Of a stretch of 64,000 nt of DNA, positions 7,617 to 16,225 are shown piece by piece. Source of the stretch: Cupriavidus pauculus. Lineage in GTDB: Bacteria; Pseudomonadota; Gammaproteobacteria; Burkholderiales; Burkholderiaceae. Positions within the stretch are counted from its first letter, which is position 1, and every line of letters begins with the position of its first letter. The notes below the pieces were generated by a model. That model saw only the letters and a program-made list of their open reading frames with translations, was not told the origin of the DNA and did not search any database. The position numbers and the translations under genes were made by a program. The stretch is taken from contig NZ_PJRP01000002.1 in NCBI RefSeq assembly GCF_002858765.1, positions 168,588 through 232,587 of the forward strand. The letters run 5' to 3'.

Positions 7617-9136
7617 AAGCGCAGGAATTTGCCGAATGCTGGCAGGCCATGGGCCTGCCGCAGCCTTGGACGCCGGCCGGCGCGCCCGCGGCGGGTACGC
7701 TGGCCGTGCGTTCGCCGATCGACGGCGAGGTGTTTGGCCAGTTGCCGGTGTGTTCGCCCGCCGACGCCGATGCGCGCATCGCCCGCGCCCACGCGGCGCA
7801 GAGTGTCTGGGCGCTGACACCGGCGCCGGCACGCGGCGAGGTGGTGCGCCGCCTGGGCGAGGCGCTGCGCGTTCACAAGGCGGCGCTGGGCCGACTGGTG
7901 TCGCTGGAGGCGGGCAAGATCCTGCAGGAAGGGCTGGGCGAAGTGCAGGAGATGATCGACATCTGCGACTTTGCCGTGGGTCTGTCGCGCCAGTTGCACG
8001 GGCTGACGATTGCCTCGGAGCGCCCCGCGCATGCGATGCGCGAGACCTGGCATCCGTACGGGCTGTGCGGCGTGATTTCGGCGTTCAACTTCCCGGTGGC
8101 CGTGTGGGCGTGGAATGCCGCGCTGGCGCTGGTGTGCGGCAACGGCGTGGTGTGGAAGCCTTCGGAAAAGACGCCGCTTTGCGCGCTGGCCGTGCAGGGG
8201 CTGCTCGACCGGGTGTTGGACGACCATGCGCCGCAGTTTGCGGGCCTGTGCTGCGTGCTGACGGGCGGGCGCCAACTGGGCCAGGCGCTGGTACAGCATC
8301 CCTCGGTGCGGCTGATGAGCGCGACCGGCTCCACGCGCATGGGCCGCGAGGTCGGCATGGCCTGCGCCGCGCACTTCAAGCGCGCCATCCTGGAACTGGG
8401 AGGCAACAACGCGGCGATCGTGGCGCCATCGGCCAACCTGGAACTGACGATCCGCGCGATGACCTTCGCGGCGGCCGGTACGGCCGGGCAGCGCTGCACC
8501 ACGTTGCGGCGCGCGTTCGTCCACGCGGATCGGATCGAAGCGGTGACGCAGCGCCTGCGCCAGGTGTATGCCCGCCTGCCGGTGGGCGACCCGCTGCAGG
8601 ACGGCACGCTCGTCGGGCCGCTGATCGATGCCGCGGCCGGCGATGCCATGGCCAACGCGCTGGCCAGTTGCCGCGCGCAGGGCAACGTCGTGCATGGCGG
8701 CGAACGGCTGCTGGCCGACCGGTTCCCGCGCGCCTGCTACGTGCGGCCGGCGCTGGTGCTGACCGACACCCAGCATGACACGATGCTGACCGAGACCTTC
8801 GCGCCCATCCTTTACCTGATGCCATACACGTCGCTGGACGAGGCCATCGCGCTGAACAACGCGGCATCGCATGGCCTGTCGTCGTGCATCTTCACCGAGT
8901 CGTTGCGCGAGGCGGAGATGTTCCTGTCGGCGGCGGGCAGCGACTGCGGCATTGCCAACGTTAACATCGGCACCAGCGGCGCGGAGATCGGCGGCGCGTT
9001 CGGCGGCGAGAAGGCAACCGGCGGTGGCCGTGAATCGGGGTCCGATGCGTGGAAGGGCTATATGCGCCGGGCCACCAATACGATCAACTACGGCGACACC
9101 CTGCCGCTGGCCCAGGGCGTCCGCTTCGACGTCTGA
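7613..9136 (+). CDS. Aldehyde dehydrogenase, probable 2-aminoadipate 6-semialdehyde dehydrogenase (AmaB-like)
   Basis: A 507-residue NAD(P)-dependent aldehyde dehydrogenase of the ALDH7 type. The catalytic elements LELGGNNAA (general-base glutamate) and AGQRCTT (nucleophilic cysteine) are present, as are ISAFNFPVAVWAWN and KPSEKTP for cofactor binding. It would oxidise the semialdehyde made by the upstream lysine dehydrogenase to 2-aminoadipate. The gene starts inside the previous stop (ATGA overlap at 7613), and both are divergent from an Lrp regulator. Together they look like a two-step lysine-degradation module. Confidence 0.88.
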   Translation: MKAQEFAECWQAMGLPQPWTPAGAPAAGTLAVRSPIDGEVFGQLPVCSPADADARIARAHAAQSVWALTPAPARGEVVRRLGEALRVHKAALGRLVSLEAGKILQEGLGEVQEMIDICDFAVGLSRQLHGLTIASERPAHAMRETWHPYGLCGVISAFNFPVAVWAWNAALALVCGNGVVWKPSEKTPLCALAVQGLLDRVLDDHAPQFAGLCCVLTGGRQLGQALVQHPSVRLMSATGSTRMGREVGMACAAHFKRAILELGGNNAAIVAPSANLELTIRAMTFAAAGTAGQRCTTLRRAFVHADRIEAVTQRLRQVYARLPVGDPLQDGTLVGPLIDAAAGDAMANALASCRAQGNVVHGGERLLADRFPRACYVRPALVLTDTQHDTMLTETFAPILYLMPYTSLDEAIALNNAASHGLSSCIFTESLREAEMFLSAAGSDCGIANVNIGTSGAEIGGAFGGEKATGGGRESGSDAWKGYMRRATNTINYGDTLPLAQGVRFDV

Positions 9137-9285
9137 CCCAGCGTGCCGCTTACATGCACGAAGTCGTTGCGAATCGTAACAAGGGTTACAGCGCCTTGAC
9201 GCTGTATTACCGGACCCACCCGTATAACGTTCTTAAGGACAGTGCATTGAGATGACGCAATGCCTGGGACAAAAAGGACGTTGTG
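9137..9285. promoter_or_regulatory. Upstream region of small lipoprotein with GTAAC-N4-GTTAC inverted repeat
   Basis: An inverted repeat GTAAC-AAGG-GTTAC lies at 9176-9189, and TATAAC at 9233-9238 is a possible -10 element. The same half-sites recur upstream of the small gene at 3637. The cognate regulator is unknown. Confidence 0.4.
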
Positions 9286-9516
9286 ATGAGAACGAAAGCG
9301 ATTGTGTTGGGTCTGGCAGTGACGGGCGCGGCCATGCTTGGCGGCTGCGCGGTATATCCCACGCCGTACGGGCCCGAGGTCGGCCCGGCCCCGGTCGCGG
9401 TGGCACCCGCGCCGGTGTACGTGTCGCCGCCGGCCGTGGTGGTGCGGCCATCGTATGGCTACTACGGTGGCGGGTACTACGGTGGTTACTACGGGCGCCG
9501 GTATCGGCACTGGTAA
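9286..9516 (+). CDS. Small Tyr/Gly/Pro-rich lipoprotein
   Basis: A 76-residue predicted lipoprotein. The signal peptide ends in the lipobox LGGC with Cys21 as the lipidated residue. The mature part is a Pro/Val-rich stretch (PAPVAVAPAPVYVSPPAVVV) followed by YGYYGGGYYGGYYGRRYRHW. Such short Tyr/Gly-rich lipoproteins are common in Burkholderiales and have no assigned function. ATG 9286 is chosen over GTG 9283. The next feature downstream is a mosaic repeat. Confidence 0.75.
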   Translation: MRTKAIVLGLAVTGAAMLGGCAVYPTPYGPEVGPAPVAVAPAPVYVSPPAVVVRPSYGYYGGGYYGGYYGRRYRHW

Positions 9517-9540
9517 TTGGGGCGCGTGAGCGCTTGAAGA

Positions 9541-9666
9541 GTGATCCTCTTTCCCGCCTGCGGGAGAGGGGTAGGGGAGAGCGCGGGCGTTTCAAGCGAC
9601 AACAAGTCGCTGTTTGAACTGTCGAGCCCTCTCCCTCGGCCCCTCTCTTGCAAGTGGGAGAGGGGA
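9541..9666. repeat. Composite mosaic palindrome, copy 2 (two hairpins around a conserved core)
   Basis: The first hairpin (about 9546-9570) pairs a CTCTTTCCCGC arm with GCGGGAGAGG. The second (9640-9665) pairs CCCCTCTC with GAGAGGGG. Between them lies a core with TTTCAAGC and GTCGCTGTTTGAAC (9606-9619). The 14-base core word is identical to that at 53161-53174 in the copy at the end of nirE, which has the same two-hairpin layout. This resembles a bacterial interspersed mosaic element. It fills the gap between the lipoprotein and ubiX. Confidence 0.75.
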
Positions 9667-9689
9667 AAAAGACAGCGAGCCAAATCGAA

Positions 9690-10304
9690 TCAGTCGCCTG
9701 CGGTGTTGTTCAGCCCGCCCCAACCCGGCGCGAGCGTTTCACCGACATCGCGCAGGTCCACCAGGTCGAGCACGCGGCCGACGGTATGGTCGACCAGTTC
9801 AGCGATGCTCTGCGGCTTCTGATAGAACCCCGGCACTGGCGGAAATACGATGCCGCCCATCTCGGTGACGGCGGTCATGTTGCGCAGGTGGGCCAGGTTC
9901 AGCGGGGTTTCGCGCACCATCAGCACCAGCTTGCGGCGCTCCTTGAGCGTGACGTCGGCAGCGCGGGTGATGAGGTTGTCTGAGAGACCATGGGCCACGG
10001 CGGCCAGCGTACGCATCGAGCACGGCGCCACGATCATCGCGTGGGCGCGGAACGATCCGCTGGCAATGGTGGCGCCGATATCGCGCACGTTGTGAACCAC
10101 ATCGGCCAGCGCTTCCACTTCCGCGCGGCCGATGTCGAGTTCGTGCTGCACGTTCATGATGCCGGCGGGCGACATCAGCAGGTGGGTTTCCACGCCGCTC
10201 ACATCGCGCAGCACCTGCAGCAGCCGGACGCCGTAGACGGCGCCGGTGGCACCCGTGATGGCGACGATCAGCCGTTGCGGCACGCCGCCCTGATTCACAG
10301 GCAT
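9690..10304 (-). CDS. ubiX: Flavin prenyltransferase UbiX
   Basis: A 204-residue UbiX, which makes the prenylated FMN cofactor of the UbiD decarboxylase in ubiquinone synthesis. The N-terminus LIVAITGATGAVYGVRLLQ is the FMN-binding motif, and APCSMRTLAAVAHG and VLMVRETPLNLAHLRNM are the other conserved blocks. The start at 10304 (MPVNQGG) gives the usual family length; the longer open frame upstream runs into grxD and is not coding. The last gene of the leftward hemA-prfA-prmC-grxD-ubiX string. Confidence 0.95.
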   Translation of the reverse strand: MPVNQGGVPQRLIVAITGATGAVYGVRLLQVLRDVSGVETHLLMSPAGIMNVQHELDIGRAEVEALADVVHNVRDIGATIASGSFRAHAMIVAPCSMRTLAAVAHGLSDNLITRAADVTLKERRKLVLMVRETPLNLAHLRNMTAVTEMGGIVFPPVPGFYQKPQSIAELVDHTVGRVLDLVDLRDVGETLAPGWGGLNNTAGD

Positions 10305-10321
10305 GGCAGTTCCAGACAGGC

Positions 10322-10633
10322 TCAGGCCTTCAGCAGCGATTGCAGTTCGCCGTTCTGGTACATCTCCATCATGATGTCCGAGCCGCCGACGAACTCGCCG
10401 TTCACGTACAGCTGCGGGATGGTCGGCCAGCTGGCGTATTCCTTGATGCCCTGACGGATGCCCTCGTCTTCGAGCACGTTGACCGTGGTCGGCGCGTCGA
10501 CGCCGCAGGCCTTCAGGATTTGGATCGCACGGCCCGAGAAACCGCACATCGGGAACTGGGCGGTGCCCTTCATGAACAGCACCACGGGGCTGCCCTTCAC
10601 GATCTGGTCGATCTTCTGTTGTACGTCACTCAT
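10322..10633 (-). CDS. grxD: Monothiol glutaredoxin GrxD (Grx4 family)
   Basis: A 103-residue glutaredoxin with the monothiol active site CGFS at residues 30-33. Other conserved elements are KGTAQFPMCGFS, WPTIPQLYVNGEFVGGSDI (cis-proline and glutathione-binding segment). These proteins carry or sense [2Fe-2S] clusters and deliver them to acceptor proteins in the cytoplasm. It ends 17 bases before the ubiX start and is probably co-transcribed with it. Confidence 0.97.
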   Translation of the reverse strand: MSDVQQKIDQIVKGSPVVLFMKGTAQFPMCGFSGRAIQILKACGVDAPTTVNVLEDEGIRQGIKEYASWPTIPQLYVNGEFVGGSDIMMEMYQNGELQSLLKA

Positions 10634-10755
10634 GATGAAAACGGTCCGGTTGCATGGGGGATCAGCGGATTTTACCGGAATCGGGCCCCGGCATCAGGTA
10701 GGGGTATCAGCCAGTCGTCGGCCCATCCCCCCCCGGGCCACCCTCAGGCCCGCCC

Positions 10756-11628
10756 TCAGCCGGGCAGCCGGCCGCCGCTGCAGCGCTCGTTTCCGCCCAG
10801 GTCGCGTGCGGTGAACACCTCGGCAAAGCCGGTGCTGGTCAGCAGGTGGCGGGTGGCGTAGCCCTGGTCGTAGCCGTGCTCCATCAGCAGCCAGCCCTGC
10901 GGCAGCAGCCGCTGGGTGGCGCCGGCGACGATGGCCCGCAGGTCGGCCAGGCCGTCCTCGTGATCGGTCAGGGCGTCGATCGGCTCGAAGCGCAGGTCGC
11001 CTTCGGCCAGGTGCGGATCGCCCGCCGCGATATAGGGCGGATTGCTCAAGATCAGGTGAAACCGTTGTCCGGGCGGCAGCGCGTGATACCAGTCCGACAC
11101 CAGAAAGCGGATATTGTCGGCCTGCAGCGCGCGGGCGTTGTCCTGCGCCACCATCAGCGCGCCGCGTGAAATGTCGGTGGCCCAGACGTCGGCGTCAGGC
11201 CGCTCGCGGGCGATGGTGACGGCCAGGACGCCCGAGCCGGTGCCCATGTCCAGCACGCGCGGCGTGTGGATACCGGCCAGACGGGCCAGCGCGGCCTCGG
11301 CGGCCACTTCGGTATCGGGACGCGGAATCAGCACATCGGGCGTGACGCGGAACGTGCGGCCGAAGAATTCGCGTTCGCCCAGGAGGTAGGCCATCGGCTC
11401 CCCGGTCAGCCGGCGCGCCAGCAACGTGGAAAATGCATCACGTTGTGCCTCATTGAGAGGGTCCTGGTCACGGGTGATCAACTGGGTGCGCGTGAGCCCG
11501 GTGACATGGGACAGCAGCATGCGGGCCTCCAGCGCGGGCAGGCCGGCCATGGCAGCAAGCGTCTGCGCTTCGCGCAGGGTGGGCGTGGAAGGCAGGGGCG
11601 GAAAATCGCCCGGAGGATTCGAGGACAT
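10756..11628 (-). CDS. prmC: Peptide chain release factor N5-glutamine methyltransferase PrmC
   Basis: A 290-residue SAM-dependent methyltransferase that methylates the glutamine of the GGQ motif in release factors. It has an N-terminal helical domain (about 1-100), the SAM motif VLDMGTGSGVLAV (near 130) and the catalytic SNPPYIA (near 200). The start at 11628 is chosen because the longer frame upstream crosses an intrinsic terminator and the lipoprotein gene. Its substrate gene prfA lies nearby on the same strand but is separated from it by the lipoprotein gene. Confidence 0.95.
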   Translation of the reverse strand: MSSNPPGDFPPLPSTPTLREAQTLAAMAGLPALEARMLLSHVTGLTRTQLITRDQDPLNEAQRDAFSTLLARRLTGEPMAYLLGEREFFGRTFRVTPDVLIPRPDTEVAAEAALARLAGIHTPRVLDMGTGSGVLAVTIARERPDADVWATDISRGALMVAQDNARALQADNIRFLVSDWYHALPPGQRFHLILSNPPYIAAGDPHLAEGDLRFEPIDALTDHEDGLADLRAIVAGATQRLLPQGWLLMEHGYDQGYATRHLLTSTGFAEVFTARDLGGNERCSGGRLPG

Positions 11629-11668
11629 CGGCGGCAGTGCGTCAGGACAATCGGCGGCCGGTTCGCAA

Positions 11669-11702
11669 AAAACCCCGTCGGGCCTGGGCCTGACGGGGTT
11701 TT
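11669..11702 (-). terminator. Intrinsic terminator between the Ala-rich lipoprotein gene and prmC
   Basis: A perfect 11-bp stem (AAAACCCCGTC / GACGGGGTTTT) with a 12-base loop. Read leftward it ends in a run of T, fitting termination of the lipoprotein transcript. It would separate prmC from upstream genes, so prmC probably has its own promoter or relies on read-through. Confidence 0.85.
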
Positions 11703-11776
11703 CGCGTGGCTCTGCATTCAGGCGCCTAGTGTAAGCCCATTCGGGGCCGACTTCCGCGCGCGCCTGCGTAGGACTA

Positions 11777-12106
11777 TTACTTGTTGACGGCGTCCTTGGC
11801 CTTGTCGGCCGTAGTGTTGACGGCGTCCTTGGTCGCTTCCTTGGCGTGGGCCATGGCGTTGCCGGCGTCTTCGCGGGCCTTGTCGGCGGCGGCGGAGACA
11901 TCCGAGGCCACGCCGCTGGCAGCAGCCTTGGCGGCGTCGGCGGCATTCGCAGCAGCGGCGGCGGCGTCGCTGGCGGCGGCCTTGGCCGATTCGGCGGCGT
12001 TCTGCATGGCGCTGTCAGCGTTGGTTTGCGGAGCCTCGTCCTTCTTGCCGCAGGCGGCAACGGAAATGGCGGCGGTAAGCATCAGCACGGCGAGCAGTTT
12101 GTTCAT
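11777..12106 (-). CDS. Ala-rich small lipoprotein
   Basis: A 109-residue predicted lipoprotein. The signal peptide ends SVAAC with Cys19 as the lipid anchor, followed by GKKDEAP. The remainder is almost all Ala, Lys, Asp and Glu (for example AAESAKAAASDAAAAAANAA), predicted as one long amphipathic helix or coiled coil resembling small stress-associated lipoproteins. Start 12106 is chosen over the 12-residue-longer frame because it begins the signal peptide. It is inserted between prfA and prmC and has its own terminator. Confidence 0.8.
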   Translation of the reverse strand: MNKLLAVLMLTAAISVAACGKKDEAPQTNADSAMQNAAESAKAAASDAAAAAANAADAAKAAASGVASDVSAAADKAREDAGNAMAHAKEATKDAVNTTADKAKDAVNK

Positions 12107-12298
12107 GATTTCGTCCTTGTGTGTCTGTTTGAGGAGTGACATCCACCCAGACTTCGAGACCCCAACGCGCCGATGTCTCGCGAAAGTGACGTATTGGGAT
12201 GGTCTGGTCGAAATCGATTATAGACAGCGCCTTTTTACAAGCCAGTGCTGTTTCAAGCATTTACCTAGGTTACAAACTTCGGCGCGGGTCGGATTCGG

Positions 12299-13381
12299 TC
12301 AGGATTCCTCGCCCAGCGCCGCCAGCTGGTCGGCCTGGTGCTCGGCAGCCAGCGATCCCACCAGTTCGTCGAGGTCGCCGTCCATGATCATGTCGATCTT
12401 GTAGAGCGTCAGGTTGATGCGATGGTCGGTCACCCGGCCCTGCGGGAAGTTGTACGTGCGGATGCGGTCGCTGCGGTCGCCGGTGCCAATCAGGTTGCGC
12501 CGCGTGCTGGCTTCCTTGGCCTGCGCTGCACGCAACTGGCCGTCCTTGATGCGCGCGGCCAGCACCTTCATGGCTTTTTCCTTATTGCGGTGTTGGCTGC
12601 GGTCGTCCTGGCATTCCACCACGATGCCGGTGGGCAGGTGAGTCAGGCGCACGGCGGAGTCGGTCTTGTTCACGTGCTGGCCGCCCGCGCCCGACGCGCG
12701 GAACGTGTCGACGCGCAGGTCGGAGGGATTGATCTCCACCTCGCCCACTTCGTCGGCCTCGGGCATCACGGCCACGGTGCAGGCCGATGTATGGATGCGG
12801 CCCTGCGCCTCGGTGGCCGGCACGCGCTGCACGCGATGGCCGCCCGACTCGAACTTGAGCTTCGAGAACGCGGCATCGCCGGCAATGCGCACGATCACTT
12901 CCTTGTAGCCGCCCAGGTCGGACTCGGATTCGCTCATGACCTCCACCTGCCAGCGCTGGCGCTCCGCATAGCGCGTGTACATGCGCAGCAGGTCGGCGGC
13001 GAACAGCGCGCTTTCCTCGCCGCCGGCGCCGGCGCGGATTTCCAGCAGCAGGTTGCGGTCGTCGTTGGGGTCCCGGGGCAGCAGCAGCGTCTGCAGCGAC
13101 TTTTCCAGGCCGTCGAGGCGGTCGCGCGCGGCGGCGATCTCGTCGGCGGCAAAGTCCTTCATCTCGGGGTCGTCCAGCAGCGCCTGCGCGGTGGCCAGGT
13201 CGTCCTGCGCCTGGCGATACTGCGAATACTGCTCGGCCACCGGCGACAGTTCGGCATGTTCGCGCGACAGCTTGCGATACTGGCCCATGTCCGCCGTAGC
13301 CGTTTCGCTGGCAAGCAGGGCGTTCACTTCGTCGAGTCGCTCGGCCAGCTGGTCGAGCTTGTTGAGCATGCTGGGTTTCAT
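12299..13381 (-). CDS. prfA: Peptide chain release factor 1
   Basis: A 360-residue class I release factor (E. coli RF1 has the same length), which recognises UAA and UAG and triggers peptide release. The catalytic GAGGQHVNK motif lies near residue 230, and a PxT-type recognition region precedes it. The start MKPSMLNKL matches the E. coli MKPS start. An in-frame upstream ATG at 13426 is rejected. It follows hemA with a 109-base gap. Confidence 0.97.
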   Translation of the reverse strand: MKPSMLNKLDQLAERLDEVNALLASETATADMGQYRKLSREHAELSPVAEQYSQYRQAQDDLATAQALLDDPEMKDFAADEIAAARDRLDGLEKSLQTLLLPRDPNDDRNLLLEIRAGAGGEESALFAADLLRMYTRYAERQRWQVEVMSESESDLGGYKEVIVRIAGDAAFSKLKFESGGHRVQRVPATEAQGRIHTSACTVAVMPEADEVGEVEINPSDLRVDTFRASGAGGQHVNKTDSAVRLTHLPTGIVVECQDDRSQHRNKEKAMKVLAARIKDGQLRAAQAKEASTRRNLIGTGDRSDRIRTYNFPQGRVTDHRINLTLYKIDMIMDGDLDELVGSLAAEHQADQLAALGEES

Positions 13382-13490
13382 CGGTAGCGGAGTCGGGATG
13401 CTGAGGGGGCGCGGTGGCGTGGCCACGGCGTGGATCGGCGGGCAATGCCCGGCGGCGCCGGCGGACGCCAGCGCGGTATGGTCGGCGCGG

Positions 13491-14795
13491 CTAGCGCTCG
13501 GAGTGACTGCTGTGGCGGAACAGGCCCGGCACCAGGCGCAGCAGCGCCTCGCGGTCCTCGCCCTGGGTGTGGTTCAGGGCGTGCGTGGGGCCGTGCAGGA
13601 ACTTGCGGGTCAGCGCGCCGGACAGCGCTTCGAGCACGGCGGCCGGATCGTCGCCACGCGCCAGCATGCGGCGGGCGCGCTCCAGTTCGGCCTGGCGAAT
13701 GGTTTCGCCGCTGGCCTGCAGGTCGCGGATCACCGGCACCACGCTGCGCGTTTCCAGCCAGTGCATGAAGTTCTGCACGCGCGATTCGATGATCGCCTCG
13801 GCCTGGGCCACGGCGGCCTGGCGCATCGCGTTGCCCTCGCGCACCACGGCGCCGAGGTCGTCGACCGTATAGAGGAACACGTCGTTCAGACGCGCCACCT
13901 CGGGTTCCACGTCGCGCGGCACGGCCAGGTCGACCATCATGATCGGGCGGTGCTTGCGGCGCTTGACCGCGCGCTCCACGGCACCCAGGCCGATGATCGG
14001 CAGCGAACTGGCAGTGCACGACACGACGATGTCGAACTCGTGCAGGCGCTCGCCCAGGTCCTGCAGGCGGATGGCCTGCGTCGTGAGACCCTGCTCAGCC
14101 AGTTGCTCGGCCAGCTTCTCGCCGCGTTCGACGGTGCGGTTGGCCACCACCACCTGGCGCGGCTTCTGCGCGGCAAAGTGCGTGGCGCACAGTTCGATCA
14201 TCTCGCCGGCGCCGATGAACAGCACGCGCTGCGTCGACACACTTTCAAAAATCCGCTGGGCCAGGCGCACGGCGGCGGCGGCCATCGACACGGAGTGCGC
14301 GCCGATTTCGGTCTGGCCGCGCACTTCCTTGGCCACCGCGAACGTGCGCTGGAACAGCTGGTTCAGGTACGTGCCCAGCGCGCCGGCTTCGCCAGCGGTG
14401 CGCACCGCGTCCTTGAGCTGCCCCAGAATCTGGGTTTCGCCCAGCACCATCGAGTCGAGCCCGCTGGCCACGCGGAAGGCGTGGCGCACGGCTTCGGACT
14501 GGGGCAGGGCGTACAAATGCGGCGCCAGATCGCCTGCGGGCACGTTGTGATGCTGGGCCAGCCAGCGCAGCGTGTGCTCGAACCCTTCCTGACCCGGCTG
14601 AAGCACATCGGTGGCGCAGTAGATCTCGGTACGGTTGCAGGTGGAAAGAATGGCGGCCTCGGTGCCGTTGCGCCCAGCCAGGTGGGTGCGCAGGGCGCCA
14701 AGTGCGGGTTTGATCTGCTCAAGCGGAAACGCCACACGCTCGCGGAGCGAGACGGGTGCCGTGGTGTGATTGATACCGATCGCGAGCAGTTGCAT
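13491..14795 (-). CDS. hemA: Glutamyl-tRNA reductase
   Basis: A 434-residue enzyme for the first step of C5 tetrapyrrole synthesis (glutamyl-tRNA to glutamate-1-semialdehyde). The catalytic cysteine is Cys53 in [29 protein letters not shown] and the NADPH-binding [17 protein letters not shown] are conserved. The C-terminal helical dimerisation domain runs from about residue 320. Start [10 protein letters not shown] is the family's usual N-terminus; an in-frame ATG at 14843 would add 16 residues. It feeds heme and, in this organism, heme d1 made by the nir cluster. Confidence 0.95.
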   Translation of the reverse strand: MQLLAIGINHTTAPVSLRERVAFPLEQIKPALGALRTHLAGRNGTEAAILSTCNRTEIYCATDVLQPGQEGFEHTLRWLAQHHNVPAGDLAPHLYALPQSEAVRHAFRVASGLDSMVLGETQILGQLKDAVRTAGEAGALGTYLNQLFQRTFAVAKEVRGQTEIGAHSVSMAAAAVRLAQRIFESVSTQRVLFIGAGEMIELCATHFAAQKPRQVVVANRTVERGEKLAEQLAEQGLTTQAIRLQDLGERLHEFDIVVSCTASSLPIIGLGAVERAVKRRKHRPIMMVDLAVPRDVEPEVARLNDVFLYTVDDLGAVVREGNAMRQAAVAQAEAIIESRVQNFMHWLETRSVVPVIRDLQASGETIRQAELERARRMLARGDDPAAVLEALSGALTRKFLHGPTHALNHTQGEDREALLRLVPGLFRHSSHSER

Positions 14796-14952
14796 TTGTG
14801 GGGTTTGATTGCCAGCCGGAACGGTGCCGGAAGCGCTGGTCATTATACCGCCCCGTTACAAAGTTGCAGGGAACCCCAGGCGGCGTCGGCGACCTGCAGT
14901 ATCGTTACGACACATCCACTTTTGCTGTGGATCAAAAGACATGGGAGTGGTT

Positions 14953-15195
14953 ATGTTTGGGCTGGCAGTGGTGGGCGCAGTGGTGGGATTCGCGGGACGG
15001 CTATTGCATCCCGCGGGCCGTGTTGTCACCGTGCCGTCCGCGCTATTGTTGGGGGTGTTGGGCGCACTGGCGGCCTTTTACGGCGGGCGCGCCGCGCATC
15101 TGTTCACCGATGGCCAGATTGTCGGCTGGGGCGCCGCGATTGCTGGCGCCGCCCTGCTCGTGGCGGTCTGGGGCATGGCCCGGCCGCGCCGGTAA
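14953..15195 (+). CDS. Small membrane protein, GlsB/YeaQ/YmgE-like
   Basis: An 80-residue protein with three hydrophobic segments and Gly-rich helices (MFGLAVVGAVVGFAGRLLHP, LLLGVLGALAAFYGG, AAIAGAALLVAVWGMA), resembling the transglycosylase-associated small membrane family of unknown function. ATG 14953 is favoured since GGAG (14944-14947) lies five bases before it; ATG 14941 would add four residues. It is divergent from hemA, and GTTACAAAGTT lies in the shared upstream region at 14855-14865. Confidence 0.6.
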   Translation: MFGLAVVGAVVGFAGRLLHPAGRVVTVPSALLLGVLGALAAFYGGRAAHLFTDGQIVGWGAAIAGAALLVAVWGMARPRR

Positions 15196-15247
15196 CTTCA
15201 GAACGAACGAAATGGTCGGGAATTGGCATCCATGCCAATGTGCCCGA

Positions 15248-16015
15248 TTAGCCTCTTGTGTCCAGAAATCGGCGCAGGATCGCGCTGGAATAGTGGCTGG
15301 CCACGTCGCGCAAAAACGACGAAAAATCAACGTGTGCCGTATCGTCCGCACGGTCGGACACCGTCCGCATCAAGGCGTAGGGCACGCCATATTCGTGGCA
15401 GATCTGTGCCAGCGCGGCGCCTTCCATTTCCACCGCCTGCAGGCCCGGCAAGGCCTGTCGCAAATCGGCAACAGCGGCCGGCGCGTTGATGAACTGGTCG
15501 CCGCTGGCAATCATCCCGACGTGCAGGCGCGGCTGATCGATGCCAAAACGGGCCAGCACGCCATCGGGCACCTCGGTGGCCAGGTCGTCGTGCAGGAAAC
15601 CTTCTGCCGCGCTATGTAACGCAGCGGTGAGTACGGGGTCGGCCGGGAATTCGGACTGGTCCAGCAAGGGCACTTCGTGGCGCGGAAACAGCGGGCGGGC
15701 GTCCATGTCGTGCTGCACCGTGCGGTCGGCCACGACGATGTCACCGACTCGTACGTCAGTGCCCACTCCCCCTGCGAGGCCAGTAAAAACGATCTCGTCG
15801 ACGCCAAATTCCCGAATCAATGTGACCGTGGTGGCCGCTGCCGCTACCTTGCCGACGCGCGCCAGCACCAGCACGACGGGCTGGCCATGCAGCGTGCCGC
15901 GGTAGTAATCGCGCATGCCGATGGTCTGCATGGTGGCGCGCGCGTCTTCGTGGCGCATCGCGGAGATCAGGCCGTCTACTTCGTGATGCAGGGCGGCGAG
16001 GATGCCGAGGGTCAT
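15248..16015 (-). CDS. mtnN: 5'-methylthioadenosine/S-adenosylhomocysteine nucleosidase
   Basis: A 255-residue PNP/UDP-phosphorylase-family nucleosidase (Pfs) that cleaves adenine from MTA and SAH. Conserved parts are GILAALHHEVD at the start, FTGLAGGVG, VEMEGAALAQ (ribose-binding glutamate) and VSDRADDTAH (catalytic aspartate). It is slightly longer than the 230-residue E. coli enzyme owing to C-terminal extension. It stands alone, divergent from the TonB receptor. Confidence 0.92.
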   Translation of the reverse strand: MTLGILAALHHEVDGLISAMRHEDARATMQTIGMRDYYRGTLHGQPVVLVLARVGKVAAAATTVTLIREFGVDEIVFTGLAGGVGTDVRVGDIVVADRTVQHDMDARPLFPRHEVPLLDQSEFPADPVLTAALHSAAEGFLHDDLATEVPDGVLARFGIDQPRLHVGMIASGDQFINAPAAVADLRQALPGLQAVEMEGAALAQICHEYGVPYALMRTVSDRADDTAHVDFSSFLRDVASHYSSAILRRFLDTRG

Positions 16016-16173
16016 GGTGCTGTAGGGGACGAATCGAAAACGGCGCCAGCTTACCGGTGACCGCAGCGATGCGAAAGCCAGAGCGGACTGTGGGCAGCGT
16101 GCGACATTCCGCGCATGAGAAACGTGTTCGATTGTGTGCTGCGCAATACATGGCGTTACAATTCGTTGCTTTT

Positions 16174-16192
16174 AATGCGATTCATTCGCATT
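16174..16192. promoter_or_regulatory. Fur-like box upstream of the TonB receptor
   Basis: A 19-bp inverted repeat AATGCGA-N5-TCGCATT, 34 bases before the receptor start. It matches 15 of 19 positions of the classical Fur-type sequence AATGAGAATGATTCTCATT. This predicts iron-dependent repression of the receptor. Confidence 0.7.
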
Positions 16193-16225
16193 CGTATTTT
16201 CAATAAGTAACGAGAGAAGACATCC

